Source of the DNA: Methyloversatilis universalis EHg5
GTDB taxonomy: Bacteria; Pseudomonadota; Gammaproteobacteria; Burkholderiales; Rhodocyclaceae
Direction of reading: 5' to 3'
Length of the DNA stretch: 64,000 nt
Assembly (NCBI RefSeq): GCF_000378945.1
Contig: NZ_KB900539.1
Coordinates: 1,047,241 to 1,111,240, forward strand
Shown here piece after piece: positions 25,913 to 37,511 of the stretch. A program made the translations under genes and the position numbers. The notes beneath the pieces are model-generated. The model searched no databases. It was not told the origin of the DNA and saw only the letters and a list, made by a program, of their open reading frames with translations. How positions within the stretch are numbered: the stretch's first letter is position 1; each line of letters starts with the position of its first letter.

Positions 25913-26368
25913 ATGAGCGAACGCATCTGGAAACCCAACGTCACGGTGGCGGCGCTGATCGAGGACAGGGGCCGCTTCCTGCTGGTTGAGGAACACACGT
26001 CTGCCGGTCTGATGCTGAACCAGCCGGCCGGTCACCTGGAAGAGGGCGAATCGCTGGTCGAGGCCTGCGCCCGCGAGGCGATGGAAGAAACCGCCCACCC
26101 CTTCACACCGCGCGAACTGGTGGGCATCTACCAGTGGCGCAGGCCGGACGGCGAGGTGACCTATCTGCGCTTCGCCTTTGCCGGCGAAGCCGGTGAGCAG
26201 ATTGCCGGCCGCGCACTGGACGAGGGTATCGTCCGTGCGGTGTGGATGACGCCGGACGAGATCGAAGCCAGCCGCCACCGGCACCGCAGCCCGCTGGTCA
26301 GCGCCTGCGTGCAGGACTGGCTGGCCGGCATCCGGCTGCCGCTGTCTGCGCTCCGGCATTTCGGCTGA
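25913..26368 (+). CDS. nudJ: NUDIX hydrolase, NudJ-like
   Basis: A 151-aa pyrophosphohydrolase. The Nudix box is complete, GHLEEGESLVEACAREAMEET, spanning about residues 44-64 with the REAMEE metal-binding core. The N-terminus WKPNVTVAALIE and the LVGIYQW segment are typical of NudJ, which cleaves thiamine pyrophosphate and nucleoside di/triphosphates in Escherichia coli. Position just before mnmA is the common proteobacterial arrangement. The next gene starts with TGATG on its stop. Confidence 0.85.
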   Translation: MSERIWKPNVTVAALIEDRGRFLLVEEHTSAGLMLNQPAGHLEEGESLVEACAREAMEETAHPFTPRELVGIYQWRRPDGEVTYLRFAFAGEAGEQIAGRALDEGIVRAVWMTPDEIEASRHRHRSPLVSACVQDWLAGIRLPLSALRHFG

Positions 26369-26916
26369 TGCGCGGGTTGTTGGCGAGCCTGCTGGCGGCT
26401 TTGCCGCTGCTGGCTGCGGGCTCGGGCGAACAGACGCTGGAGGTGTGCTTCAACTACGGTTGCCAGAACACTCAGGCCGTGGTTTATGCGCCGGCGCAGA
26501 TGCTGTCCCTGCACAGGGCACTGGACGGCAGTGCGGACGCGGCGGACGAGCGCGGGCGCCTGCAGTACGTGCTGGCCCGCATGTACCGCTGGGCGGGCGA
26601 ACAGTCGCCGATACATGTGGATCGCGCCGGCGACTTCCTCGACGATGAAGTACACGGGCGCATGGACTGCATCGACCACGCCCACACGACCGACCGCATG
26701 CTGCGGGCGCTGCAGGCGGTCGGTGCGCTGAAATTCCACCGCGTGATCGACATCCAGCGGCGTACCAGCTGGGTCATCATGCAGCACTTCAGTGCGGCGA
26801 TCGAAGATGCGGAGGGGCATCGTTACGCGGTCGATACCTGGTTTCGCGACCACGCCGAACCGGCGGTCGTGATGGATCTGAACAGATGGAAGGACGGGGG
26901 ATACCCGGATGAATGA
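26368..26916 (+). CDS. Secreted protein, possibly transglutaminase-like
   Basis: A 182-aa protein with an N-terminal signal peptide (about residues 1-18). The mature part has CFNYGCQ, then [10 protein letters not shown] (about 100-109), and later QHFSAAIED and YAVDTWF. The ordered Cys, His and Asp in these three blocks resemble the triad of transglutaminase-like cysteine peptidases, but I cannot confirm the fold. It overlaps nudJ (TGATG) and mnmA (8 bp), so it is co-translated with them. No link to tRNA modification is apparent. Confidence 0.6.
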   Translation: MRGLLASLLAALPLLAAGSGEQTLEVCFNYGCQNTQAVVYAPAQMLSLHRALDGSADAADERGRLQYVLARMYRWAGEQSPIHVDRAGDFLDDEVHGRMDCIDHAHTTDRMLRALQAVGALKFHRVIDIQRRTSWVIMQHFSAAIEDAEGHRYAVDTWFRDHAEPAVVMDLNRWKDGGYPDE

Positions 26917-28057
26917 AGCACTCGCGGGCATCGCGCCCGGAAATGGCGAAACAGTGGTCGTCGGCCTGTCCGGCGGCGTCGATTCCTCAGTGTCGGCGCT
27001 GCTGCTGAAGCAGGCCGGCTACAGGGTGGTCGGCCTGTTCATGAAGAACTGGGAAGACGACGACACCGATGACTACTGTTCCACCCGGCAGGACCTGATC
27101 GACGCGGCGGCGGTGGCCGACGTGATCGGCATCGACTTCGAAGTGGTCAATTTCTCGGCCGAGTACAAGGACCGCGTGTTCGCCAGCTTCCTGCGCGAAT
27201 ACCAGGCCGGCCGCACGCCGAATCCGGACGTGCTGTGCAATGCCGAAATCAAGTTCGCCGCCTTTCTGGATCACGCGATGCAGCTGGGCGCCACCCGCAT
27301 CGCCACCGGTCATTACGCGCAGGTGCGCGCTCAGGTTGGGGAATTCGAAGGCCGCTTCCAGCTCATGAAGGGCGAGGACGGCACCAAGGACCAGAGCTAT
27401 TTCCTGCACCGGCTGAACCAGGCCCAGCTGTCGCGCACGCTGTTTCCGGTCGGTCACCTGTACAAGCGCGACGTGCGCCGCATCGCGGCCGACGCCGGGC
27501 TGGCCAATGCGGCGAAGAAGGACTCGACCGGCATCTGTTTCGTCGGCGAGCGCCCTTTCCGCGAATTCCTGCAGCGCTACCTGCCGGTCACGCCGGGCGA
27601 AATCCGCGATCTGGACAGCGAGCGGGTGCTCGGCCAGCACGACGGCCTGATGTATCACACGATAGGCCAGCGCAAGGGGCTGCGCATCGGCGGCCTCAAG
27701 GGCATGGCGGATGACGCCGGCGAGCACGACGCCTGGTATGCGGCGCGCAAGGACATGGAGAAGAACGTGCTCTACGTGGTGCGCGGTCACGACCATCCGG
27801 CGCTGCTGTCTGGCCGTCTGGTGGCGGCGGACCTGTCCTGGGTGTCCGGCGACGCGCCGCACACCCACTGGGTCTATGCCGCGAAAAGCCGTTATCGCCA
27901 GCCGGACGCGCCGTGCAGCATCGACGCGGTCGATGCGGACCGCTGCGAAGTCGTGTTCGCCGAGCCACAGTGGGCGGTCACGCCTGGTCAGAGCGTGGTG
28001 GTGTACGAGAGCAAGGTGTGTCTGGGCGGCGGCATCATCGTGTCATCGGCAGACTGA
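26909..28057 (+). CDS. mnmA: MnmA, tRNA 2-thiouridylase
   Basis: Thiolates U34 of tRNA-Lys, -Glu and -Gln using sulfur relayed from the cysteine desulfurase. The PP-loop [15 protein letters not shown] is at about residues 18-32. The two catalytic cysteines are in [12 protein letters not shown] and [12 protein letters not shown], and [14 protein letters not shown] and HTIGQRKGL are all conserved. Length is 382 aa. The start at 26909 overlaps the end of the preceding gene. Confidence 0.95.
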   Translation: MNEALAGIAPGNGETVVVGLSGGVDSSVSALLLKQAGYRVVGLFMKNWEDDDTDDYCSTRQDLIDAAAVADVIGIDFEVVNFSAEYKDRVFASFLREYQAGRTPNPDVLCNAEIKFAAFLDHAMQLGATRIATGHYAQVRAQVGEFEGRFQLMKGEDGTKDQSYFLHRLNQAQLSRTLFPVGHLYKRDVRRIAADAGLANAAKKDSTGICFVGERPFREFLQRYLPVTPGEIRDLDSERVLGQHDGLMYHTIGQRKGLRIGGLKGMADDAGEHDAWYAARKDMEKNVLYVVRGHDHPALLSGRLVAADLSWVSGDAPHTHWVYAAKSRYRQPDAPCSIDAVDADRCEVVFAEPQWAVTPGQSVVVYESKVCLGGGIIVSSAD

Positions 28058-28121
28058 AATCCTGCCGATGACCGCGGACCGGGCGCGCTGCGCCGGTCCG
28101 CGGGAAAGCGATGGCGACCGC

Positions 28122-28730
28122 TCAGTCGTGCGGAACGGTGTCGGCGAAAGAGGCGCGCTGCTGCAGCTTGTCCTGCAGACGGGCCAGATTGGCGTGCGTG
28201 CTGCGCCAGTCCAGCGCCGGCTGGCGGAAATCGAGATAGCCCAGCGCGCAGCCAACCGCGATGTCGGCCAGCGAAATGGTGGTGCCGTGGCACCAGGCGT
28301 CGTCGCCGAGGTCGGCGGCCAGGGTGGTCAGCGCGCGCTCTATCTTCAGCTGCTGGCGGGCGGCCCAGCTTTCGCTGCGTTCGCCGTCGGCCCGGCGCCC
28401 TTCCAGCAGGATGGCCACTGCGGCGTCGATCAGACCGTCGGCCAGCGCTTCCCAGCGCTTGACCAGCGCCCGTTCGCGCGCCGGCGAGGGCAGCAGCTTG
28501 TTGTTGGGCGCCACGCCGTCGAGGTATTCGACGATCACGCGGGAATCGAACAGGCAGGTGTCGTCGTCCAGCACCAGCACCGGAATCTTGCCCAGCGGGT
28601 TGATGTCCGGCACACCGGTGGTGTCGGTCCACGGCGAATCGATCACGAATTCGTAGTCGATCTTCTTTTCCGCGAGCACGACGCGCGTCTTGCGCACGTA
28701 GGGGCTGGTATACGAACCGACGAGTTTCAT
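28122..28730 (-). CDS. Glutathione S-transferase family protein
   Basis: A 202-aa GST with an N-terminal thioredoxin-like domain. SYTSPYVRKTRVVLAEKKI holds the likely catalytic Ser/Tyr position, NPLGKIPVL gives the cis-Pro and DSRVIVEYLD binds the gamma-glutamyl moiety. The C-terminus is a helical domain with ISLADIAVGCALGY. It is closest in pattern to stringent-starvation/YibF-like GSTs; substrate unknown. ATG 28730 was preferred to the GTG nine bases upstream. Confidence 0.85.
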   Translation of the reverse strand: MKLVGSYTSPYVRKTRVVLAEKKIDYEFVIDSPWTDTTGVPDINPLGKIPVLVLDDDTCLFDSRVIVEYLDGVAPNNKLLPSPARERALVKRWEALADGLIDAAVAILLEGRRADGERSESWAARQQLKIERALTTLAADLGDDAWCHGTTISLADIAVGCALGYLDFRQPALDWRSTHANLARLQDKLQQRASFADTVPHD

Positions 28731-28746
28731 GGACAGCACCGATTGA

Positions 28747-30249
<1,503 letters not shown>

Positions 30250-30254
30250 TCCAG

Positions 30255-30296
30255 CCGGGGCGCTGTCTCGTCCGGTGAGACGGGACAGCGCTCCGG
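30255..30296 (+). other. Strong 18-bp hairpin between purB and the DUF2322 gene
   Basis: Positions 30255-30272 pair with 30279-30296 (18 bp with two G-T wobbles, core GCGCTGTC/GACAGCGC, six-base loop). No T-tract follows, so it is not a standard intrinsic terminator. It may stabilise the purB mRNA 3' end or modulate read-through into the next gene. Confidence 0.6.
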
Positions 30297-30317
30297 TGCA
30301 TTCATCGAGGACCTTTC

Positions 30318-30638
30318 ATGAGTTTTGCCGATACCCTGAAAACGCTGCCCGGCGTGTCCCATCTGTCCGCTATCCAGCTGCTGGATGCCGCTGGCGAAGT
30401 GGTGGCCACCATCGAGAACAAGCCGGGTCAGGCCGGTTCGCTGGCGGTGTACAACCATCTGGCCCAGCTGCACGGCGCGATCAATGCCGACGCGGCCAAG
30501 CAGGGGCTGGACATCTACGGCGAGCACACCGCCGACGCGCAGGCCAATCCGGGCAAGCATCCGAACATCGACCGCCTGATTGACCTGATCGCCAGCGGTA
30601 CGACGCTGCGCGTGAAGCAGGTGTTCGCCCAGCCCTGA
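30318..30638 (+). CDS. DUF2322 family protein
   Basis: A 106-aa soluble protein matching the small DUF2322 family in size and in motifs such as LPGVSHLSAIQLLD and GTTLRVKQVF near the C-terminus. Function unknown. It has its own Shine-Dalgarno (GAGGA) and is followed by a strong terminator. Confidence 0.75.
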   Translation: MSFADTLKTLPGVSHLSAIQLLDAAGEVVATIENKPGQAGSLAVYNHLAQLHGAINADAAKQGLDIYGEHTADAQANPGKHPNIDRLIDLIASGTTLRVKQVFAQP

Positions 30639-30653
30639 TCCAGGCGGGCGCCC

Positions 30654-30687
30654 AATAAAAAACCCGGCCGAAGCCGGGTTTTTTATT
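30654..30687. terminator. Bidirectional intrinsic terminator
   Basis: Perfect stem AACCCGGC/GCCGGGTT with a CGAA loop (30661-30680), flanked by AATAAAA on the left and TTTTATT on the right. It serves the DUF2322 gene on plus and secF on minus. Confidence 0.92.
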
Positions 30688-30702
30688 GTCTGCAAGCGGT
30701 CC

Positions 30703-31641
30703 TCAGACCACCGCTTCCTGCTTCTGCTTGGGCGGCTTCACCAGCTGTTCGCGCTTCACGCCCAGCCACATCACCAGCGGGCTGGCCACCAGCACCGACG
30801 AGTAGATGCCGAAGCAGATGCCGATGGTGAGCGCGACCGCGAAGTAGTGCAGGGCCTGGCCGCCGAACAGCAGCATGGACAGCACCATCATCTGGGTCGA
30901 ACCGTGGGTGATGATGGTGCGCGAAATGGTGCTGGTGATCGCGTGATCCAGCACTTCGGGCACGCTCATCGTGCGCTTGCGCGGGTTGCGGAACACTTCG
31001 CGCACCCGGTCGAACACCACTACCGATTCGTTCACCGAATAGCCCAGCACCGCCAGCACCGCCGCCAGCACCGGCAGCGAGAACTCCCACTGGAAGGCGG
31101 CGAAGAAGCCCAGGATGATGACCACGTCGTGCAGGTTGGCGATGATGGCCGATACCGCGAAGCGCCACTCGAAACGCATGGCCAGGTAAAGCACGATGCC
31201 GAAAATCACCAGCATCAGCGCCAGCGAGCCGTCGGCGGCCAGCTCCTTGCCCACCTGCGGGCCGACGTACTCGACCCGGCGCAGTTCGGCTTTCGGGCCC
31301 TCGGCCTTGTCCAGCGTGGCCATCACCTGCTGGCTCACCTTGGCCGAATCGGTGTCCTTGACCAGCGGCAGGCGGATCATCACGTCGCGCGCGGTGCCGA
31401 AGTTCTGCACCTGCGGATCGCTGAAGCCGCTGTCGGTCAGCGCCTTGCGGACGGTTTCGAGATTGGGTGCTTCGCTGTAGTTCACCTCCATCAGCGTGCC
31501 GCCGGTGAATTCCACCGACAGATGCAGCCCGCGGGTGGCGAGGAAGAACACCGCCAGCAGGAAGGTGATGACCGAAATGGCGTTGAACACCAGCGCATTG
31601 CGCATGAAGGGGATGTCACGCCGGATACGGAAGAATTCCAT
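30703..31641 (-). CDS. secF: SecF, protein translocase accessory subunit
   Basis: Inner-membrane RND-type partner of SecD, which uses the proton gradient to aid protein export. The 312-aa product has the first transmembrane helix at about 18-38 and the periplasmic domain starting with SVEFTGGTLMEV. Five further membrane segments follow from about residue 140, including GYSVNESVVVFDRVRE and the SRTIITHGSTQ motif. It is last in queA-tgt-yajC-secD-secF, 26 bp after secD. Confidence 0.95.
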   Translation of the reverse strand: MEFFRIRRDIPFMRNALVFNAISVITFLLAVFFLATRGLHLSVEFTGGTLMEVNYSEAPNLETVRKALTDSGFSDPQVQNFGTARDVMIRLPLVKDTDSAKVSQQVMATLDKAEGPKAELRRVEYVGPQVGKELAADGSLALMLVIFGIVLYLAMRFEWRFAVSAIIANLHDVVIILGFFAAFQWEFSLPVLAAVLAVLGYSVNESVVVFDRVREVFRNPRKRTMSVPEVLDHAITSTISRTIITHGSTQMMVLSMLLFGGQALHYFAVALTIGICFGIYSSVLVASPLVMWLGVKREQLVKPPKQKQEAVV

Positions 31642-31667
31642 GGCTGTTCAGCTTTCCTTGTATGCGG

Positions 31668-33518
31668 TTACGCGCCGGTGCCCGGCTTCCAGACGGTGCC
31701 GATGGACACCTTCTCGAGCTTGCGGGCACGGCCATAGACCAGATTCACCAGCGCACGCGACACCACCACAGCGCTGAACATCGAGGTCAGGATGCCCAGG
31801 CAGTGCACCACCGCGAAGCCGCGCACCGGGCCGGAACCGAAGATGAGCAGCGCCAGGCCGGCGATCAGCGTGGTGATGTTGGAGTCGAGAATGGTGGCCC
31901 AGGCGCGGTCGTAGCCGGCGGAGATCGCCGCCTGCGGACTCACGCCATTGCGCAGTTCTTCGCGCACCCGCTCGTTGATCAGTACGTTGGCGTCGATCGC
32001 CATGCCCAGCGTGAGCGCGATGGCGGCGATGCCGGGCAGCGTCAGCGTGGCCTGCAGGAGCGACAGCAGCGCGATCAGGAACAGCAGGTTGGCGGCCAGC
32101 GCGGCGGACGAAATGAAGCCGAACACCATGTAGTAGCCGATCATGAACACCGCGATCGCGATGAAGCCCCACAGCGTCGAGTGGAAGCCCTTGTCGATGT
32201 TCTCCGCACCCAGCGACGGGCCGATCACGCGTTCCTCGATGATGTCCATCGGCGCGGCCAGCGCACCGGAGCGGATCAGGATGGCCAGCGTATTGGTTTC
32301 CTGCGGGCTGAACTGGCCGGTGATCTGGAAGCGGTCACCGAATTCGCCCTGGATGGTGGCGACCGAAATGGCTTCGCCGCGGCCCTTCTCGAACAGCAGA
32401 ATGGCCATCATCTTCTTCAGGTTTTCGCGGGTGACCGTGCGCATGATGCGACCGCCGGTCGAATCCAGCTTCACCGCGACCGCCGGACGGTTGGCGTCAT
32501 CGAACGAGGCCTGGGCGGTTTCGAAGCGCTCGCCGGTCAGGATGACCTGCTTCTTCACCGGCACCTGGGTCACCACACCGTTGCGCGCGCGCTCCGGATA
32601 GACCTCGAGGCCTTCGGCGTTGCCGCTGATCATGGCTTCCTGGTCGACCAGACGCACTTCCAGCGTGGCGGTGCGGCCGATCAGATCCTTGGCCTTGGCC
32701 ACGTCCTGCACGCCCGGCAGCTGAACGACGATGCGGTCCGCGCCCTGCTGCTGGATGATGGGTTCGGCCACGCCCAGTTCGTTCACGCGCTTCTGCAGCG
32801 TCAGGATGTTCTGCTTGATCGCCGATTCGCGGATGTCCTTCTCGGCGATCGGCTTCATGCGGCCGGTCAGCACGTAATCGGCGCCGGATTCGCTGAGCGT
32901 CCATGCCAGGTCGGGCAGCGTGTCTTCCACCTTGCCGCGCGCCGCGTCGCGGCCGTCGGCGTCGCGGAAGTGCAGCGTGATGGTGTCGCCTTCACGGTTG
33001 ATGCCGCCGTGGCGCACGTTCTTCTCGCGCAGCTGGATGCGCAGGTCGGAGGCCATCGAATCGAGGCGCTTGGTCATCGCGCCCTTCATGTCCACCTGCA
33101 GCAGGAAGTGCACGCCACCGCGCAGATCCAGACCCAGATACATCGGCTTGGCGCCGGCATGCGACAGCCAGGACGGCGACTTGGACAGCAGGTTCAGCGC
33201 CACCACGTACTTGGCATCGGCCGCGTCCGGGTTGAGTGCCTTTTCGAGCACGTCGCGGGTCTTGAGCTGGGTGTCGGGGTCGGCCAGACGTACGCGCACA
33301 CCGCTGGTGTCCAGCGTGATGCCGGTGTGGGCGATGGCGGCGTCCTTCAGCGTGTTCTCGACCTGGGACATCAGGTTCGCATCGAGCGTGACGCCGGTGC
33401 GCGCGGTCGACACCTGCACTGCAGGGGCCTCGCCGTAGAAATTGGGCAGCGTGTAGATCAGCCCGAGCAGCAGCGCCACGATCACCAGCGCGTTTTTCCA
33501 GAGCGGGTAGCGGTTCAT
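31668..33518 (-). CDS. secD: SecD, protein translocase accessory subunit
   Basis: A 616-aa inner-membrane protein with one N-terminal helix (about 8-26), a large periplasmic region (P1 domain; GLDLRGGVHFLLQVDM) and five C-terminal helices. Conserved motifs are GPSLGAENIDKG before helix 2, the helix 4 pattern GMAIDANVLINERVREEL and the final GSGPVRGFAV segment. It is paired with SecF and YajC in one operon. Confidence 0.96.
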   Translation of the reverse strand: MNRYPLWKNALVIVALLLGLIYTLPNFYGEAPAVQVSTARTGVTLDANLMSQVENTLKDAAIAHTGITLDTSGVRVRLADPDTQLKTRDVLEKALNPDAADAKYVVALNLLSKSPSWLSHAGAKPMYLGLDLRGGVHFLLQVDMKGAMTKRLDSMASDLRIQLREKNVRHGGINREGDTITLHFRDADGRDAARGKVEDTLPDLAWTLSESGADYVLTGRMKPIAEKDIRESAIKQNILTLQKRVNELGVAEPIIQQQGADRIVVQLPGVQDVAKAKDLIGRTATLEVRLVDQEAMISGNAEGLEVYPERARNGVVTQVPVKKQVILTGERFETAQASFDDANRPAVAVKLDSTGGRIMRTVTRENLKKMMAILLFEKGRGEAISVATIQGEFGDRFQITGQFSPQETNTLAILIRSGALAAPMDIIEERVIGPSLGAENIDKGFHSTLWGFIAIAVFMIGYYMVFGFISSAALAANLLFLIALLSLLQATLTLPGIAAIALTLGMAIDANVLINERVREELRNGVSPQAAISAGYDRAWATILDSNITTLIAGLALLIFGSGPVRGFAVVHCLGILTSMFSAVVVSRALVNLVYGRARKLEKVSIGTVWKPGTGA

Positions 33519-33579
33519 TGCGAGGCAGGAACGGAAAGAGGAGGGAGGCCGGCGGATGGATGCCGCCGGCGACGAGGGC

Positions 33580-33909
33580 TTACAGCGCCTTCAGCGTGCC
33601 CTTGGGCAGCACGGTGGAGACGGCCTGACGCTGGAGGGTGATTTCGACGTTCGGCGCCACTTCGACGCTGACGAAGTTGTCGCCGACCTTGACGATGCGA
33701 CCGGCCACACCACCCTGGGTGACGACTTCGTCACCCTTGGCCAGCGCTTCGACCATGGTCTTGTGTTCCTTGGCACGCTTCATCTGCGGGCGGATCATCA
33801 GGAACCACAGCACCACGAACATCAGGATGATGGGCAGAAAGCCCATGATGCCGCCGGTCGGATCGGCAGCAGCGCCGGCAGCCTGGGCATAGGCGGGGGA
33901 AATGAGCAC
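33580..33909 (-). CDS. yajC: YajC, SecDF-associated membrane protein
   Basis: A 109-aa single-pass membrane protein of the Sec holotranslocon. The hydrophobic segment GFLPIILMFVVLWFLMI is followed by the conserved RPQMKRAKEHKTMVEAL stretch and a soluble tail with GDEVVTQGGVAG. The start is a GTG at 33909 inferred from the family N-terminus. Lies between tgt and secD. Confidence 0.92.
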   Translation of the reverse strand: MLISPAYAQAAGAAADPTGGIMGFLPIILMFVVLWFLMIRPQMKRAKEHKTMVEALAKGDEVVTQGGVAGRIVKVGDNFVSVEVAPNVEITLQRQAVSTVLPKGTLKAL

Positions 33910-34002
33910 AGGGGTCTCCGCGGGTAATTATTGGAAAGCGCGCGAGTATATCAGCCGCGTCCGACAGCCCCGGGACAGAGGAATTCCCGGGGGCGGTTCG
34001 CA

Positions 34003-36154
<2,152 letters not shown>

Positions 36155-36210
36155 GGCGTAGAACGGGGCGGAAAAGCGCGAAAAAACCGCGCATTGTACC
36201 GCCGGCGGCC

Positions 36211-36240
36211 TTGCCGGACCGCAGCGGCAGCCCGCATAAT
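36211..36240 (+). promoter_or_regulatory. Promoter of tRNA-Leu
   Basis: TTGCCG (36211-36216) and CATAAT (36235-36240) with 18-bp spacing, ending 14 bp before the mature tRNA. Confidence 0.6.
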
Positions 36241-36254
36241 CCGCCTCCTTCCCG

Positions 36255-36339
36255 GCCGGGATGGCGGAATCGGTAGACGCAGCGGATTCAAAATCCGCCG
36301 CCGCAAGGTGTGGGGGTTCGAGTCCCCCTCCCGGCACCA
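36255..36339 (+). tRNA. tRNA-Leu (anticodon CAA)
   Basis: 85 nt including an encoded CCA end. The acceptor stem is GCCGGGA/TCCCGGC, the anticodon loop TTCAAAA reads CAA (decodes UUG), and a long variable arm of the class II type is followed by the T-loop GGTTCGAGTCC. Confidence 0.97.
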
Positions 36340-36354
36340 CTCGGGTTTATTGCG

Positions 36355-36410
36355 GTTTCGCGCAACGCGAAACAATGCGAAATATCAGGCGCTTATCTCC
36401 GGCGTCGCGT
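36355..36410. other. Inverted and direct repeats downstream of tRNA-Leu, possible attachment-site scar
   Basis: Directly after tRNA-Leu there is a perfect hairpin GTTTCGCG-CAA-CGCGAAAC (36355-36373). A second GCGAAA follows, 10 bp downstream of the first. The region to 36530 is lower in GC than its surroundings and has no gene. tRNA 3' ends are common integrase targets, so this may be a remnant of an excised element. The hairpin lacks a T-tract and is a poor terminator. Confidence 0.3.
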
Positions 36411-36510
36411 TCCAAACTTGAACGCCGAGCAATCATTAATTAGCCTGTCGCTACCCGCAATTTACCCGCGGGATTCCCCGCGCTCTATCGGCGTGCCTGT
36501 CGCGCACAGG

Positions 36511-36516
36511 TATACT
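36511..36516 (+). promoter_or_regulatory. -10 element for ribF
   Basis: TATACT at 36511-36516, 38 bp before the ribF GTG. No clear -35 hexamer is visible. Its position argues against the in-frame ATG at 36516 being the start. Confidence 0.45.
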
Positions 36517-36554
36517 TGCGCGTTTCCCACGCGCATCCCGCTTCCGTTCATCCC

Positions 36555-37496
36555 GTGCAGGTTTTCCGCGCAATCCCTTCGGTCGCTGACAGGCCGGTCG
36601 TTCTGACCATCGGCAATTTCGATGGTGTGCACCTCGGTCACCGGGCGCTGCTGGCGCAGCTGTCCGCGAAGGCGCGCGCGCTGGGCGTGCCGGCCGCTGT
36701 GATGACCTTCGAGCCGCATCCGCGTGAATTCTTCATGCACGAAAAGCGGCCGACCCGGCTGACCAGCCTGCGCGAAAAGCTGGAGCTGTTCCGGCAGGCC
36801 GGGGTCGAGCGGGTGTACGTGTGCCGCTTCAATGCCCGCTTCGCCGCGCTCAGCGCCCATGCTTTCGTCGATGACCTGCTGGTGCGCGGGCTGGCGGTGC
36901 GTCACCTCATCATCGGCGACGATTTCCGCTTCGGCCGTGGCCGCGAGGGCGATTTCCAGCGGCTGTGCGAAGCTGGCGAACTGCACGGTTTTGGCGTGGC
37001 CAGCATGGATACGGTGGAAATCGGCGGCGAGCGCGCCTCCAGTTCCGCCGTGCGCGAGGCGCTGGAACAGGGCGATCTGGCGCGGGCCGAACGCCTGCTC
37101 GGTCGTCCGTACGCGATCAGTGGCCGGGTCGAACACGGCCAGAAGATCGGCCGTCAGCTCGGCTTCCCGACCGCCAACATCCAGCTCAAGCACCGTTCGC
37201 TGCCGCTGGCCGGCATCTACGCGGTGACCGTGACCGGTGGTGGCCTGGTCGATGCGCCGGGCGCGGCCAGTGTGGGCGTGCGCCCGACCATCGCCGACGG
37301 CCTGAAGCCGACCTGCGAGGTGTATGTACTGGACCGCGACGTGGATCTGTACGACCAGCACGTGTCGGTGCGCTTCTGTCGCAAGCTGCGCGACGAGGCC
37401 CGCTACGAAGGCCTGGAGGCACTGCGCGAAGCGATCGCGCAGGACGTGGTGAACACCCGCGCGTGGTTCGCGCAAAACCCGATTTCCGAAGACTGA
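36555..37496 (+). CDS. ribF: Bifunctional riboflavin kinase/FAD synthetase
   Basis: Converts riboflavin to FMN and then FAD. The 313-aa protein has an N-terminal nucleotidyltransferase domain (TIGNFDGVHLGHRAL, about 18-32; GDDFRFGRGREGDF) and a C-terminal flavokinase domain (GRQLGFPTANIQL; PTCEVYVLD). The start is a GTG at 36555. It heads the ribF-ileS-lspA-fkpB-ispH cluster, the standard proteobacterial order. Confidence 0.94.
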   Translation: MQVFRAIPSVADRPVVLTIGNFDGVHLGHRALLAQLSAKARALGVPAAVMTFEPHPREFFMHEKRPTRLTSLREKLELFRQAGVERVYVCRFNARFAALSAHAFVDDLLVRGLAVRHLIIGDDFRFGRGREGDFQRLCEAGELHGFGVASMDTVEIGGERASSSAVREALEQGDLARAERLLGRPYAISGRVEHGQKIGRQLGFPTANIQLKHRSLPLAGIYAVTVTGGGLVDAPGAASVGVRPTIADGLKPTCEVYVLDRDVDLYDQHVSVRFCRKLRDEARYEGLEALREAIAQDVVNTRAWFAQNPISED

Positions 37497-37511
37497 AACT
37501 GGCTGATCAAG

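Noticed and set aside
31662..33641. A 659-codon plus-strand open frame opposite secD
   Set aside because: Antisense shadow of secD; composition dominated by His, Gln, Arg and no domain signature.
36261..36443. A 60-codon open frame starting within tRNA-Leu
   Set aside because: It reads through the tRNA gene and low-complexity sequence; no ribosome site.
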